A stretch of 64,000 nt of DNA from Aquiflexum balticum DSM 16537 (GTDB taxonomy: Bacteria; Bacteroidota; Bacteroidia; Cytophagales; Cyclobacteriaceae): NCBI RefSeq assembly GCF_900176595.1, contig NZ_LT838813.1, positions 5,846,001-5,910,000 on the forward strand, written 5' to 3'. The translations under genes were made by a program, and so were the position numbers. The stretch's first letter is position 1, and every line of letters starts with the position of its first letter. The notes beneath the pieces are model-generated. The model did no database searches, was not told the origin of the DNA, and saw only the letters and a program-made list of their open reading frames with translations. This document shows, one piece after another, positions 45,182-55,449 of this stretch.

Positions 45182-45919
45182 TCAAAATTGCCTGATATCC
45201 TGAAGTACACCTGAAAATTTATCAGCATTTTGAATCAGATAAAGTATTTTTTCCGCAGCTTTCGCAGGACTAAGCAATTCATTGTTCTCTTTTAAATCCT
45301 TGAATTTTTTTAAGGCAGAAAAGCTGCTTTCTTTGGCCGACCTGATATCAGACTGCATTTCTGTATCTACCACACCCGGTGCGACTGCAAAAAAACGAAT
45401 ACCTGATTTATTTATTTCCGCTTCAACCTGTGCCGCTTCCGTCATCATATTCAAAGCAGCTTTTGTGGAAGAATAGCAAGACCAACCATCCAAAGCCTTT
45501 CTCGCTGCACCTGAACTGATGTTGACCACTATCCGCTCAGATTGGTTTAAGGCCCGGTATTTTTTTATAAAAGCATTCATCAAAACAGTGGGAGCAATGG
45601 TATTCACTTCGAATATTTTTTGAATATTCTTATATTCTAAATCACCCAAATGATTTATTTGTCCTATCCATCCGGCATTATTGATTAAAACAATTTTTTG
45701 GTATTCCTTAAAAGGAAAAATTTCATCTGTGCCCCTCATCAGGATTTCAATATTGCTCAAGTTAATCCGGATGTGTTTAAAATGAGGATTATTCCTATCC
45801 TCGACAGTTCTGGAAATCCCAATGACTTCATTCGATCTGTCTCTAAGCAATTGCCTCACTATGGCATCGCCTATCCCCTTGCTTGACCCTGTGATGATAT
45901 AAAGATTTGAGCCTGACAT
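45182..45919 (-). CDS. Short-chain dehydrogenase (sepiapterin-reductase-like)
   Basis: 245 residues, a Rossmann fold with TGSSKGIG (11-18), NNAG, a catalytic Ser in VNISSGA and the YSSTK motif. An NADPH-type Arg lies in ISRT. The overall pattern recalls yeast-type benzil and sepiapterin reductases, but the substrate is unknown. The hslU terminator lies just upstream. Confidence 0.87.
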   Translation of the reverse strand: MSGSNLYIITGSSKGIGDAIVRQLLRDRSNEVIGISRTVEDRNNPHFKHIRINLSNIEILMRGTDEIFPFKEYQKIVLINNAGWIGQINHLGDLEYKNIQKIFEVNTIAPTVLMNAFIKKYRALNQSERIVVNISSGAARKALDGWSCYSSTKAALNMMTEAAQVEAEINKSGIRFFAVAPGVVDTEMQSDIRSAKESSFSALKKFKDLKENNELLSPAKAAEKILYLIQNADKFSGVLQDIRQF

Positions 45920-45951
45920 TTATTGAAATCGTTTATAAAATCAAAAAACAA

Positions 45952-45985
45952 CCAAATCTCAGTTTTTGATCAAACTGAGATTTGG
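45952..45985 (-). terminator. Intrinsic terminator of hslU
   Basis: Perfect 14-bp arms CCAAATCTCAGTTT (45952-45965) and AAACTGAGATTTGG (45972-45985), with a 6-nt loop, lie 15 bp beyond the hslU stop. Confidence 0.78.
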
Positions 45986-45999
45986 AAATTCACCATTGA

Positions 46000-47403
46000 T
46001 TAGAGAATGTATTGTGACAAATCCCTGTTTTTTACCAATGAAGCCAACCTTTCCTCCACCATTTCTTTGGTAATCATTATTTTTGAATTGGCCTCTATAG
46101 TATCGGGAACATCAAAAAGGAAGTCATTCAACAAGTGACTCATGACGGTGTGCAGTCTCCTTGCACCGATATTTTCTACTTCCTCATTGATCTTAAATGC
46201 CAACTTGGCAATTTCCCTGATAGACTCATCATTGAAATCAAGAAATACGTCCTCTGCATCAAACAAAGCCTGATATTGCTTGGTTAGCGCATTCTTTGGT
46301 TCTTTTAGAATCCTGTAGAAATCATCCTCTGTCAGACTGTTCAATTCCACTCTGATTGGAAAACGACCCTGAAGCTCAGGAATCAAATCAGAAGGCTTGG
46401 CCACATGAAATGCCCCTGCCGCTATAAACAGAACATGATCGGTATTGACAATTCCGTACTTGGTATTTACTGCACTTCCCTCTACTATAGGCAACAAATC
46501 CCTTTGTACTCCTTCACGGCTTACATCAGGTCCACTTCCGCCTTTCCCACTCTTTGAAGCAATCTTATCAATTTCATCTATGAAAATAATACCATTGTTT
46601 TCCGCCAAGCGCACGGCTTCTTCTTTTACTTCATCAAAATCAACCAATTTGGAAGTTTCTTCTTCCATCAATATTTTTCGGGCCTCGGCAATGGTAACTT
46701 TTCTCTTTTTGGAGCGCTTTGGCATCATGCCGGAAATCATATCCTGCAAACCAGCCATACTCGCATCATCCATCATTCCATTACCGATCATCCCAATACC
46801 AACAGGTGGACTTTGCTTCACATTGATTTCTATTTTTCGGTCTTCCATTTCACCGTTTTTCAATTTTTCTCTGAACCGTTCTCTGGTTCTTTCGTTGAGA
46901 TCATCTTCTGAAACCAAATCGGGCTTGAAATCTGAGGAAACCGAAGTTGCAGGACGCGTAAATCCAGTTGTTTTCACCGGAGGGATTAGGATATCCAGAA
47001 TAACTTCATCTACCGAATCAGCTGCCTTCTCTTTGACTTCCTCATTTTTTTTCTCTCTTACCAAATGAACGGATTGTTCCACAAGATCTCTTACCATACT
47101 TTCTACATCCCTGCCCACATAACCTACTTCGGTAAATTTTGAAGCCTCCACCTTAGTGAATGGGGCATTGGCTACTTTAGCCAACCTTCTTGCTATTTCG
47201 GTTTTACCAACACCCGTAGAGCCTATCATCAAAATATTATTCGGAACTATATCCTTTTGGATGTCTCCTTTGACATTCATCCTTCGGATTCTGTTCCTGA
47301 GTGCTATGGCTACATTCCTTTTGGCGTCATGTTGCCCTATGATATATTTATCCAATTCTGCGACGATCTGCCGAGGAGTAAGTTCATTGATGTCATTTCT
47401 CAT
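46000..47403 (-). CDS. hslU: ATP-dependent protease ATPase subunit HslU
   Basis: 467 residues from ATG 47403 (MRNDINELTPRQIVAELDKY), which matches the family N-terminus. An upstream in-frame ATG (47508) would add 35 residues and overlap porQ by 95 bp, so it is rejected. Walker A is GSTGVGKTE, Walker B is IIFIDEIDK, and the C-terminus NRDLSQYIL is the tail that docks into HslV. HslU unfolds proteins for the HslV protease; hslV is not in the window. An acidic/basic I-domain insertion (about 125-235) is present. Confidence 0.94.
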   Translation of the reverse strand: MRNDINELTPRQIVAELDKYIIGQHDAKRNVAIALRNRIRRMNVKGDIQKDIVPNNILMIGSTGVGKTEIARRLAKVANAPFTKVEASKFTEVGYVGRDVESMVRDLVEQSVHLVREKKNEEVKEKAADSVDEVILDILIPPVKTTGFTRPATSVSSDFKPDLVSEDDLNERTRERFREKLKNGEMEDRKIEINVKQSPPVGIGMIGNGMMDDASMAGLQDMISGMMPKRSKKRKVTIAEARKILMEEETSKLVDFDEVKEEAVRLAENNGIIFIDEIDKIASKSGKGGSGPDVSREGVQRDLLPIVEGSAVNTKYGIVNTDHVLFIAAGAFHVAKPSDLIPELQGRFPIRVELNSLTEDDFYRILKEPKNALTKQYQALFDAEDVFLDFNDESIREIAKLAFKINEEVENIGARRLHTVMSHLLNDFLFDVPDTIEANSKIMITKEMVEERLASLVKNRDLSQYIL

Positions 47404-47413
47404 ATTGTTGTTA

Positions 47414-48433
47414 TTAAAACGTTCTCCATTCATTGATTGAGGTGGATATTCCGAATATATTGGATCCACCGGGTATATTGTAAAACATCCTGGAATAGGA
47501 TAGTTCAAATTTCTTCACTTTGAAGGCAAAGCCTCCAGAAAACCCTCCTGCACCGGCGCCTGATGAAGTTTCAAATTCTTTCCGGATCAAATGGTTATAA
47601 CCCAATCTTAAAGTGAAATTATCACTTGGTAAAATTTCCACACCGAACACCGCCCTGCGGAATATTTTATCAACGCCCGATATGTCGTCATTGTTACTGC
47701 CAGGATTTGGAATAAAGAAGTCTGTCTCCCTGCCGTTGAGATTTCTCAATGAAAGATGAAATCTAAATGGGGCATATTGAGGCTTGAAACTACCCCCTAT
47801 CCTAACGTCAGTTGGAAGTTGCAGTTTTTGTCCTTCTACATAAGTACTTAGGTTGAAACCCAAATTCCTTAGATTCATTCCCAGCACCAAGTCCATCTCA
47901 GGATGATGGTAATTGACCCCAAAGTCGAATGCCAAAGCGTAGGCATGATACCCTTCCAAAATAGATCCAAGTATCTTGGTATTTACCCCATAACGGAATA
48001 CCCCAATTTGATTTCCATAACCTACTACCAATGCAAATTCATTGGCCCCGAATTCCCCTGTAGGTATTCCGATAGCATCGAAGCCTTCAAAGTTGCCGTA
48101 ATCAAAATACTGCAATCCAATGCCAATAATTCCCCCATTTGACAATTCGGTGTTAAATCCGATTGTAGCCACATGGATTCCTCCGGGAAAATTAAGGTAA
48201 TGAAATGCAGGTGTATTTACAGCGTTACTGTCCAAAAGCGCCGGATTGGACATAAACATCATCACATCATTTCCGGCTGTCAGATTTACCCCACCCAAAC
48301 CTGCCAGTTTGGTAAAGGAAGGATTGTCAACAAAATTATAAGCGGAATTGGAAGTCTGGGCATTTGATATTTGATGAACCATAACTAAACAGCCCAAACA
48401 AAAAATCAAAAGGTATTTCCAAGGATAGCCCAA
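47414..48433 (-). CDS. porQ: Type IX secretion protein PorQ-like
   Basis: 339 residues with a signal peptide (1-25, cut near SNAQT). YNFVDNPSFTKLAGLGGVNLT and FMSNPALLD match the PorV/PorQ (UPF0164-like) barrels of the type IX secretion system, with length as in PorQ. PorQ helps attach or process cargo at the outer membrane. It lies between hslU and lon on the same strand, 10 bp and 34 bp away, so the three may share a transcript. Confidence 0.82.
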   Translation of the reverse strand: MGYPWKYLLIFCLGCLVMVHQISNAQTSNSAYNFVDNPSFTKLAGLGGVNLTAGNDVMMFMSNPALLDSNAVNTPAFHYLNFPGGIHVATIGFNTELSNGGIIGIGLQYFDYGNFEGFDAIGIPTGEFGANEFALVVGYGNQIGVFRYGVNTKILGSILEGYHAYALAFDFGVNYHHPEMDLVLGMNLRNLGFNLSTYVEGQKLQLPTDVRIGGSFKPQYAPFRFHLSLRNLNGRETDFFIPNPGSNNDDISGVDKIFRRAVFGVEILPSDNFTLRLGYNHLIRKEFETSSGAGAGGFSGGFAFKVKKFELSYSRMFYNIPGGSNIFGISTSINEWRTF

Positions 48434-48467
48434 ATTCTCTTGAATGTTTATTGATTGATCTGGAATT

Positions 48468-50966
48468 TCAATTTACAGAAGCACTGTTTTGTGTGACTTC
48501 CGGAAACTTGAAAACCATCGCATCTTCTACTTTTGTTTTCATTAACGCAATTCCCAATACCTCTTCTACTTTATCGACAAAGTGGAATTCTACACCTTTG
48601 ATATATTCATGATCAATTTCCTCAATATCTCTTTTGTTGCTTTGACAAAGGATAATATCCTTTATCCCTGCCCTTTTTGCCGCCAGAATTTTTTCTTTGA
48701 TACCACCTACAGGCATCACCTTTCCTCTCAAAGTAATTTCCCCGGTCATCGCAACCCTGGATTTTACTTTTCTTTGGGTATAGATAGATGCCATAGCTGT
48801 CAGCATGGTTATGCCCGCCGATGGACCATCTTTTGGGACAGCACCTGCAGGAACGTGAATATGAAGATCATAATGATCAAATACCCTTTCATCGATACCT
48901 AATTTTTCAGCCTTGGATTTGAGATAGGAAAGTGCAGTCATGGCTGACTCCTTCATTACTTCGCCCAACTGACCGGACAAAGTAAGTTTTCCTTTTCCCT
49001 TGCTGAGTGATGTCTCTACGAATAATATTTCACCACCTACTGAGGTCCATGCAAGTCCTGTAACCACTCCGGCAACACTGTTGTCCTGGTAAAATTCTTT
49101 ATCGAAAATTTCACCACCCAATATTTTCCTTACGAGCTGGGGAGTGATTTTCTTGGAATACTCTTCTTCCATCGCAATGGATTTAGCCACATTTCGGACG
49201 ACTTTTCCAATGGCCCTTTCGAGGCTTCTTACTCCGGATTCTCTTGTATAATCTTCAATGATTTTAACCAAAGCAGCCCTGTCAAAAGAAATATCTTTCC
49301 CTTTCAATCCATGCTCTTTTCGCTGTTTTGGAACGAGGTGTTTTTTGGCAATCTCAATTTTTTCTTCCAGCGTATATCCCGTCACTTCAATCACCTCCAT
49401 CCTGTCTCTCAGGGCAGGCTGAATATTGTCCAACGAATTGGCTGTGGCAATGAACAAGACTTTGGAAAGATCATACTCCACTTCAAGATAATTGTCAACG
49501 AAAGTGCTGTTCTGTTCCGGATCCAAAACTTCCAAAAATGCAGAAGAAGGGTCTCCTCTGAAATCAGAACTGAGTTTGTCTATTTCATCCAATACATATA
49601 CCGGATTGGAAAATTTGACTTTTTTCATATTCTGAATAATCTTACCCGGCATAGCGCCCACGTAGGTTTTTCTATGGCCTCGGATTTCGGCTTCATCATG
49701 TACACCACCCAAGGACATCCTGATGTATTTCCTTCCTAAAGCCGTCGCAACAGATTTACCCAAAGAAGTTTTTCCTACTCCAGGAGGACCGTACAAGCAA
49801 AGAATCGGGCCCTTCAGGTCTTTTTTCAATTTCAGGACAGCCAAATATTCAATGATTCTTTCTTTGACTTTATCCAAACCGTGATGATCTCTATCCAAAA
49901 TCGCTTTGGCCCGTTTTAGATCAAAATTGTCTTCGGTATATTCACTCCAAGGCAACTCTACCAATGTTTCCGCATAATTCAAGGCAATAGGATATTCAGC
50001 GGCAGATGGATTGATACGAAGGATTTTATCCAGTTCTTTTTCAAAATGCTTGGCAACTTCTTTTGGCCATTTCTTTTTGGAACCCCTGAGTCGGAGTTCT
50101 TCAACTTCCTTTTCAGGTCCTTCTTCTCCCAATTCTGTTTGCAGGACCTTCATCTGTTGGCGCAAAAAATAATCTCGTTGCTGCTGATCGATATCTGTAT
50201 GCACTTTTTTATGGATCTCACTTTTGAGCTCCAGCATCTGTATATCCTTCATCATAAATTCAAGCAACAAAGTTGCCCGTTCAACTCCGTCATTGATTTC
50301 AAGCAATTTCTGTTTGGAATCTACCGGTGCGTTGATATTTGAAGATAAAAAATGAGTCAGGAATGCAGTATTATCAATATTGTCCAAAGCCACTTGTGCT
50401 TCTCTGGGAATTTCTGGATTAAGATGCAAAATTTTAGCCGCAGCCTCTTTGAGGGATTCCTCAAGTGCCTGGATTTTCTTATTGTTTTCAGGGAAATTCT
50501 CATCCAAAAACTCAACCTTTGCGGTGAAATAAGGATCTTCGGTCAAAGTCTGGCTGATCTTAAAACGCTTTTTCCCTTGGATAATAATAGTTGTATTCCC
50601 ATCGGGCAGGACGATCATCTTAATGATTTTGGCCAAGGTACCTACATGATAAATATCCTCCCATGAAGGATCATCATTTTGTGGATTGACCTGGGCACAG
50701 ACTCCTATCAGCTTATTTCCTTTTTGAGCTTTTTTCACAAGTCTGATGGATCTTTGTCTCCCTACTGTGATCGGAATGACCACTCCTGGAAAAAGCACTG
50801 TGTTTCGAACTGAAAGAATAGGTATCTCTTTGGAATAGTCTTCCGGATGTTGTAAAGAATCATCTTCCTCGTCGGTGATAAGTTGAATCAGGTCACCTTC
50901 CCCTGCGTAATCTCCTACCATTAATGATTGATATAATTGGTTTGTGTAGTTATTCATAAAGGACAA
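48468..50966 (-). CDS. lon: ATP-dependent protease Lon
   Basis: 832 residues. An N-terminal LON substrate-binding domain (about 47-245) is followed by an AAA+ module with Walker A GPPGVGKT (393-400) and VLDEIDK. The serine-lysine protease domain has Ser716 in KDGPSAG and Lys759. It degrades misfolded and regulatory proteins. Other starts at M4 or M16 are possible. The C-terminal extension past the protease domain is short. Confidence 0.96.
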   Translation of the reverse strand: MSFMNNYTNQLYQSLMVGDYAGEGDLIQLITDEEDDSLQHPEDYSKEIPILSVRNTVLFPGVVIPITVGRQRSIRLVKKAQKGNKLIGVCAQVNPQNDDPSWEDIYHVGTLAKIIKMIVLPDGNTTIIIQGKKRFKISQTLTEDPYFTAKVEFLDENFPENNKKIQALEESLKEAAAKILHLNPEIPREAQVALDNIDNTAFLTHFLSSNINAPVDSKQKLLEINDGVERATLLLEFMMKDIQMLELKSEIHKKVHTDIDQQQRDYFLRQQMKVLQTELGEEGPEKEVEELRLRGSKKKWPKEVAKHFEKELDKILRINPSAAEYPIALNYAETLVELPWSEYTEDNFDLKRAKAILDRDHHGLDKVKERIIEYLAVLKLKKDLKGPILCLYGPPGVGKTSLGKSVATALGRKYIRMSLGGVHDEAEIRGHRKTYVGAMPGKIIQNMKKVKFSNPVYVLDEIDKLSSDFRGDPSSAFLEVLDPEQNSTFVDNYLEVEYDLSKVLFIATANSLDNIQPALRDRMEVIEVTGYTLEEKIEIAKKHLVPKQRKEHGLKGKDISFDRAALVKIIEDYTRESGVRSLERAIGKVVRNVAKSIAMEEEYSKKITPQLVRKILGGEIFDKEFYQDNSVAGVVTGLAWTSVGGEILFVETSLSKGKGKLTLSGQLGEVMKESAMTALSYLKSKAEKLGIDERVFDHYDLHIHVPAGAVPKDGPSAGITMLTAMASIYTQRKVKSRVAMTGEITLRGKVMPVGGIKEKILAAKRAGIKDIILCQSNKRDIEEIDHEYIKGVEFHFVDKVEEVLGIALMKTKVEDAMVFKFPEVTQNSASVN

Positions 50967-51196
50967 TATGACAGTTGAAATGTCATGTTATATTAGAAAG
51001 AAATATAAACCTCCAAGTTAATAAGGTTCCTGCAATAAAATCAATGTATATGCCAAGGTTTGTTTAGGTACAAAATGGCAGGTTAATAAGTGAAGTATTT
51101 TGGATTGATTTCCCTGTTCAACCTTGAATTATTATAAATGTAAAATCTATTCCTAAATCTTTGAGCTATACTAATCAAAAAAAAATCTAAAAAAAT

Positions 51197-51225
51197 AAGG
51201 GAAATCTAATGTTCAGATTTCCCTT
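51197..51225 (-). terminator. Intrinsic terminator of the dxr-rseP operon
   Basis: Perfect 11-bp arms AAGGGAAATCT (51197-51207) and AGATTTCCCTT (51215-51225) lie 35 bp beyond the rseP stop, followed on the minus strand by a T-rich tract. The rest of 50967-51259 holds no gene. Confidence 0.78.
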
Positions 51226-51259
51226 GAATTAAGTTTTGATAAGTTGGTAGTTTAATTTT

Positions 51260-52573
51260 TCAACCAGTAAAAATCTTCAGAATATCATTCCCGATTGCAA
51301 AAACCATCAAGGCCAACAACATCACCATGCCAACCTTTTGGGCGTTTTCCAAGAACTTGTCCGAAGGCGCCTGCCCCGATACCATTTCATAAAGCAAAAA
51401 CATGACATGTCCACCATCCAAAGCCGGAATTGGCAATAAATTCATAAAGGCCAATATCATAGAAATCAAACCGGTTATGCTCCAAAATTTTACCCAATCC
51501 CATCTGCTTCCGTAGATTTTCGCCATTCCTATTGGACCACTGACGTTTTTGGCAGAAACTTCTCCTGTAAACATTTTGCCCAATGCCCTCGCATTGATAA
51601 TGACCACACCAAAAGCTCTTTCTGTGCCTTTAACAATTGACTCTCCGATGGCATATCTTTGAACAACCGGATCAAGAGGGGCATTGACAAAACCTAAAGT
51701 ACCTTGTTCACTGATCTGGACTTCCTTTTCGATTTTATCTCCATTTCTATCTACCAATAGATCAACCTGTTCTCCTTTGAACTGTGAGAGTGTAGCCTGC
51801 AGCTCATTGATATAGTTCACTTCCTGATCATTTACTGCGATAATTCTATCTCCTTTTTGAAGACCTGATTGTTCAGCTACCGTACCGGGTGAAATCTCCA
51901 TCACTTTTATAGGGTGTCTGATATCGAGAAACTGCCCCATACTTTCTTCATTGGAGAAAGAATTGATGAAACCTCTTGGAATCTCAATTTTGATGATTTC
52001 CCCGTTTCGGTCTACTGTGTAATATCCTTCTGAACTTAGTAATGCGTCCCCACTACTCAACTCACCGAGGCTTTTATAAGGTTCTCCGCTGATATCCAAA
52101 ATCCTGTCACCGTCCTGAAAACCAATTTCTTTGGCTATTTCATAGGCAACAATTCCATTTTCAATTACCTGATCTCTGGAATAGAATGTCTCTCCTCTTT
52201 GGTGAACAAGAATCACAAAAATGACAATACCTGTAATCACATTGACGAATATCCCCCCCAACATCACAATCAAACGTTGCCAGGCAGGTTTTGACCGAAA
52301 CTCCCATGGCTGGGGCTCAGAGGAAAGCTGCTCAGTATCCATGGACTCATCCACCATGCCTGAAATCTTGACAAATCCTCCCAAAGGAATCGCTCCAATG
52401 GAATATTCTGTCTCACCCCATTTAAATCCAACTATTTTGGGAGGGAATCCAATAGAGAATTTCTCCACCCTCATACCAAACATTTTGGCAGTCAACAAGT
52501 GACCCAATTCGTGCAAGCCAACCAAAATTGACAATCCCAGAATCAGCTGGGCCACCATTATTAATGTATCCAT
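51260..52573 (-). CDS. rseP: Site-2 intramembrane metalloprotease RseP
   Basis: 437 residues. The zinc site HELGH (21-25) lies in the first membrane helix. Two PDZ-like regions (about 120-300) follow, and the C-terminal NLLPIPALDGGHVMF supplies the third zinc ligand region. It cleaves membrane-bound anti-sigma factors or signal-peptide remnants within the membrane. Its start overlaps the end of dxr by one base, so they form an operon. Confidence 0.94.
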   Translation of the reverse strand: MDTLIMVAQLILGLSILVGLHELGHLLTAKMFGMRVEKFSIGFPPKIVGFKWGETEYSIGAIPLGGFVKISGMVDESMDTEQLSSEPQPWEFRSKPAWQRLIVMLGGIFVNVITGIVIFVILVHQRGETFYSRDQVIENGIVAYEIAKEIGFQDGDRILDISGEPYKSLGELSSGDALLSSEGYYTVDRNGEIIKIEIPRGFINSFSNEESMGQFLDIRHPIKVMEISPGTVAEQSGLQKGDRIIAVNDQEVNYINELQATLSQFKGEQVDLLVDRNGDKIEKEVQISEQGTLGFVNAPLDPVVQRYAIGESIVKGTERAFGVVIINARALGKMFTGEVSAKNVSGPIGMAKIYGSRWDWVKFWSITGLISMILAFMNLLPIPALDGGHVMFLLYEMVSGQAPSDKFLENAQKVGMVMLLALMVFAIGNDILKIFTG

Positions 52574-53760
52574 TATACTTTACTCTTGATTAATTCTTCC
52601 GTTATTTTTCTGGACATTTTGTCCGTTTCTATATAATCCAATAAACTTGGTTTTTGGATAAATGTTGTCCTTTCCAGTGTAGTTTCTATCAAATCCGACA
52701 TTTCGAGAAAACCGATTTCGTCATGCAAAAATGCAGCCACAGCTATTTCATTGGCAGCATTCAAGATACATGGTGCATTACCTCCTTTTTTAAGCGCTTC
52801 AAAAGCCAATCCTAAATTCCTGAAAGTTTCCATGTCAGGCTTTTCAAATGTCAGGCTTGGGTAATTCACGAAATCAAATCTAGGAAAGTCAGATTTAAAC
52901 CTTTCGGGAAAACTCAAAGCAAACTGAATTGGAATACGCATATCAGGCAGTCCAAGTTGTGCTTTGATTGATCCGTCTTCAAACTGAATCAGGGAATGAA
53001 TGATAGATTGAGGATGAACTACTACATCAATCTGCTCTTTAGAAACCCCAAATAACCACTTTGCTTCAATAACTTCCAATCCCTTATTCATCAAGGATGC
53101 TGAATCAATGGTAATCTTTGCACCCATATCCCAATTTGGGTGTTTCAGTGCCTGGGCTTTTGTGACCTTGGCCAAAAACTCCCTGTCTTTACCTCTAAAC
53201 GGCCCTCCTGAAGCAGTAAGGATAATTTTTTCGATAGGATTATGAAACTCTCCCACTAAACATTGGAAAATAGCCGAATGTTCAGAATCAACGGGATAGA
53301 TATTGACTCCTTTATCTCTTGCAAGTTGGGTAATCAATTCACCTGCAACTACAAGCGTTTCCTTATTGGCAAGAGCAATCTGCTTACCGGCTTCTATGGC
53401 TTTGATGGTCGGAATAAGCCCTGAATAGCCTACCAATGCAGTCAACACAAGGTCGATGCTTTCCATAGTAACCACGTCCGCAATGGCTTGATCCCCTGCA
53501 AAAACTTTGATATCATGGGGTATCAATGCGTCTTTCACTTTCTGATACAAGCTTTCATTGGCAATAACCACACAATTTGGCTGAAATTTCAAAGCTTGTT
53601 CAATCAATAAATCAGCATTATTCTGGGCAGTCAGGACTTCTACTTGAAATTTTTCGGGGTGTGACTGGATGACATCCAATGTTTGGGTTCCAATACTACC
53701 GGTTGAGCCAAGTATGGCTACATTCTTTTTACCTGACATTAATTCATTTTGCATTAGCAA
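52573..53760 (-). CDS. dxr: 1-deoxy-D-xylulose 5-phosphate reductoisomerase
   Basis: 395 residues; the NADPH motif LGSTGSIGTQT lies near 17-27. Family-specific SEHSAIFQCL and ASGGPFRG, plus NKGLEVIEAKWLF and HPQSIIHS, are all present. It commits the MEP pathway of isoprenoid synthesis. Starts at 53754 or 53739 (MSGKKNVAIL) are equally plausible. It is first in the dxr-rseP operon, divergent from the HtrA gene. Confidence 0.96.
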   Translation of the reverse strand: MLMQNELMSGKKNVAILGSTGSIGTQTLDVIQSHPEKFQVEVLTAQNNADLLIEQALKFQPNCVVIANESLYQKVKDALIPHDIKVFAGDQAIADVVTMESIDLVLTALVGYSGLIPTIKAIEAGKQIALANKETLVVAGELITQLARDKGVNIYPVDSEHSAIFQCLVGEFHNPIEKIILTASGGPFRGKDREFLAKVTKAQALKHPNWDMGAKITIDSASLMNKGLEVIEAKWLFGVSKEQIDVVVHPQSIIHSLIQFEDGSIKAQLGLPDMRIPIQFALSFPERFKSDFPRFDFVNYPSLTFEKPDMETFRNLGLAFEALKKGGNAPCILNAANEIAVAAFLHDEIGFLEMSDLIETTLERTTFIQKPSLLDYIETDKMSRKITEELIKSKV

Positions 53761-53869
53761 GAAGGCGGAAAAAACAAAAACTTCTGTCTGACCCTATTTT
53801 TTTAATCTGACAAAATTACAAGGTTAATAGACTTTTCCTTCAAATTTTTTATGACTTTTTGAAAGTATA

Positions 53870-53898
53870 TAAATTTGGCATGCAAATAGGTAAATTTG
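53870..53898 (+). promoter_or_regulatory. Two TAAATTTG boxes upstream of the HtrA gene
   Basis: TAAATTTG occurs at 53870-53877 and again at 53891-53898, each an exact match to the -7 consensus, 57-78 bp before the ATG. No well-placed -33 TTTG is seen for either, so either could be the real start signal. Confidence 0.35.
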
Positions 53899-53954
53899 TT
53901 TGCTAATTAACTTTAAATAAAACCTGCATATCCGCCGTATATCGTACTGACATT

Positions 53955-55388
53955 ATGCTTAAAAATGTAAAAATAGTTTTTTTGGCCTTTGCAGCAGGAA
54001 TTGCTGGAGCATGGGCTTTTCACCAGTTTTCGGAAAAAGACCTTACCAAAGAACCACTTGAATTCAGGAATGAAAGCCCTAAATACAATGTGGATTTCAG
54101 AGAAAGTCCACCAAGCATACCTAATAATCCGGTTTCTTTTGTTGAAGCATCTGAAAAAAGTACTCCTTCTGTCGTATTTATAAAGAACTTTTCAGGGACA
54201 GACCAAAGGAGATACAGTATTTTCGACTATTTTTTTGGTACAGGACCCGCTCAAAGAGTAAGTACAGGCTCTGGGGTAATTATCAGTAAAGACGGCTATA
54301 TCATTACCAACAATCATGTTATTGACAGGGCTGAAACCATTGAGGTTGTGCATCAAAAAAGAACCTATCCAGCAAAACTGATCGGGACAGATAAAAATAC
54401 AGACATTGCGGTATTGAAAGTTGAAACGGAAAACTTACCCGCCATACAGCTGGGAAGCAGTAGAGAGCTTAAAATAGGTGAATGGGTAATCGCTGTTGGA
54501 AATCCATTCAATCTTACCTCCACCGTCACAGCAGGTATTGTCTCCGCAAAGGAAAGACAGATCAATATTCTCGGCGGAGAATTTCCCTTGGAATCTTTTA
54601 TCCAAACTGACGCTCCTATCAACCCTGGCAATTCGGGAGGTGCCTTGGTCAATGTCAGAGGTGAATTGGTGGGAATCAATACCGCTATACTTTCGAGGAC
54701 AGGTTCCTACACAGGTTATGGCTTTGCTGTACCTGTCGATATTGCTATGAAAATCGCCAATGACCTAATCAAATTTGGTGAAGTTCAAAAAGCCATTCCA
54801 GGAATAGAGGTAGTGGAAATCACTCCCGAGCTTGCAGAAGAAATGGGACTCAAAACATTGGATGGTGTAATTATCACCCATGTAGTCCGAAATGGTGCCG
54901 GAGAAAAAGCAGGATTACAGCGTAATGATGTCATCACCGGAATTGGAAACATTGATATCTTGGGAAAAGGAAGTTTTGAGGAAGTGTTATCTTACTACTA
55001 TCCGGGTGATAAAATTCAGGTTACTTTCCAAAGAAACAGTATGAAAAACTCTGCCCAAGTCACCCTTCAGAATCTGGAGGGAGGTACAGGAATAATAAAA
55101 AGAGAGTTTTTTACATCGAATTTGTTGGGAGCACAATTAGAGGCGGTGAATACGCTTGAAAAAGACAGACTCGGCATTGAATTTGGCATCAAAATCACAG
55201 GAATGACCCGTGGTTACCTAAGAGATTTGGGCCTGAACAATGGATTTGTCATCACCCATGTAAACGGAGAACCGTCAAAAAATCCTGAAGAAGTTGGTAA
55301 ATATCTGGAAAAATTCAGCGGTAGACTCAGATTGGAAGGAGTAACACCAAATGGACAGCCATTTATGCAATCCTATAATGTGAGATAA
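53955..55388 (+). CDS. HtrA/DegP-family periplasmic serine protease
   Basis: 477 residues. An N-terminal membrane segment or signal (about 5-22) precedes a trypsin-like domain with catalytic His121 (TNNHVID), Asp150 (NTDIAVLK) and Ser227 (NPGNSGGA). Two PDZ-type domains follow (about 265-365 and 380-475); the first has GVIITHVVRNGAGEKAGL. It is a quality-control protease of the envelope. It is divergent from dxr-rseP, another envelope-stress gene set. Confidence 0.93.
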   Translation: MLKNVKIVFLAFAAGIAGAWAFHQFSEKDLTKEPLEFRNESPKYNVDFRESPPSIPNNPVSFVEASEKSTPSVVFIKNFSGTDQRRYSIFDYFFGTGPAQRVSTGSGVIISKDGYIITNNHVIDRAETIEVVHQKRTYPAKLIGTDKNTDIAVLKVETENLPAIQLGSSRELKIGEWVIAVGNPFNLTSTVTAGIVSAKERQINILGGEFPLESFIQTDAPINPGNSGGALVNVRGELVGINTAILSRTGSYTGYGFAVPVDIAMKIANDLIKFGEVQKAIPGIEVVEITPELAEEMGLKTLDGVIITHVVRNGAGEKAGLQRNDVITGIGNIDILGKGSFEEVLSYYYPGDKIQVTFQRNSMKNSAQVTLQNLEGGTGIIKREFFTSNLLGAQLEAVNTLEKDRLGIEFGIKITGMTRGYLRDLGLNNGFVITHVNGEPSKNPEEVGKYLEKFSGRLRLEGVTPNGQPFMQSYNVR

Positions 55389-55449
55389 ATTGTGTAAATT
55401 AAAGTTGTTAAATTTATTCTTCATTAATTCATGAGTTAATGAATCCAAA

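Noticed and set aside
46445-47068. 207-codon plus-strand frame opposite hslU
   Set aside because: It is the shadow of a strongly conserved gene; Ser/Ile-rich composition reflects the antisense strand.
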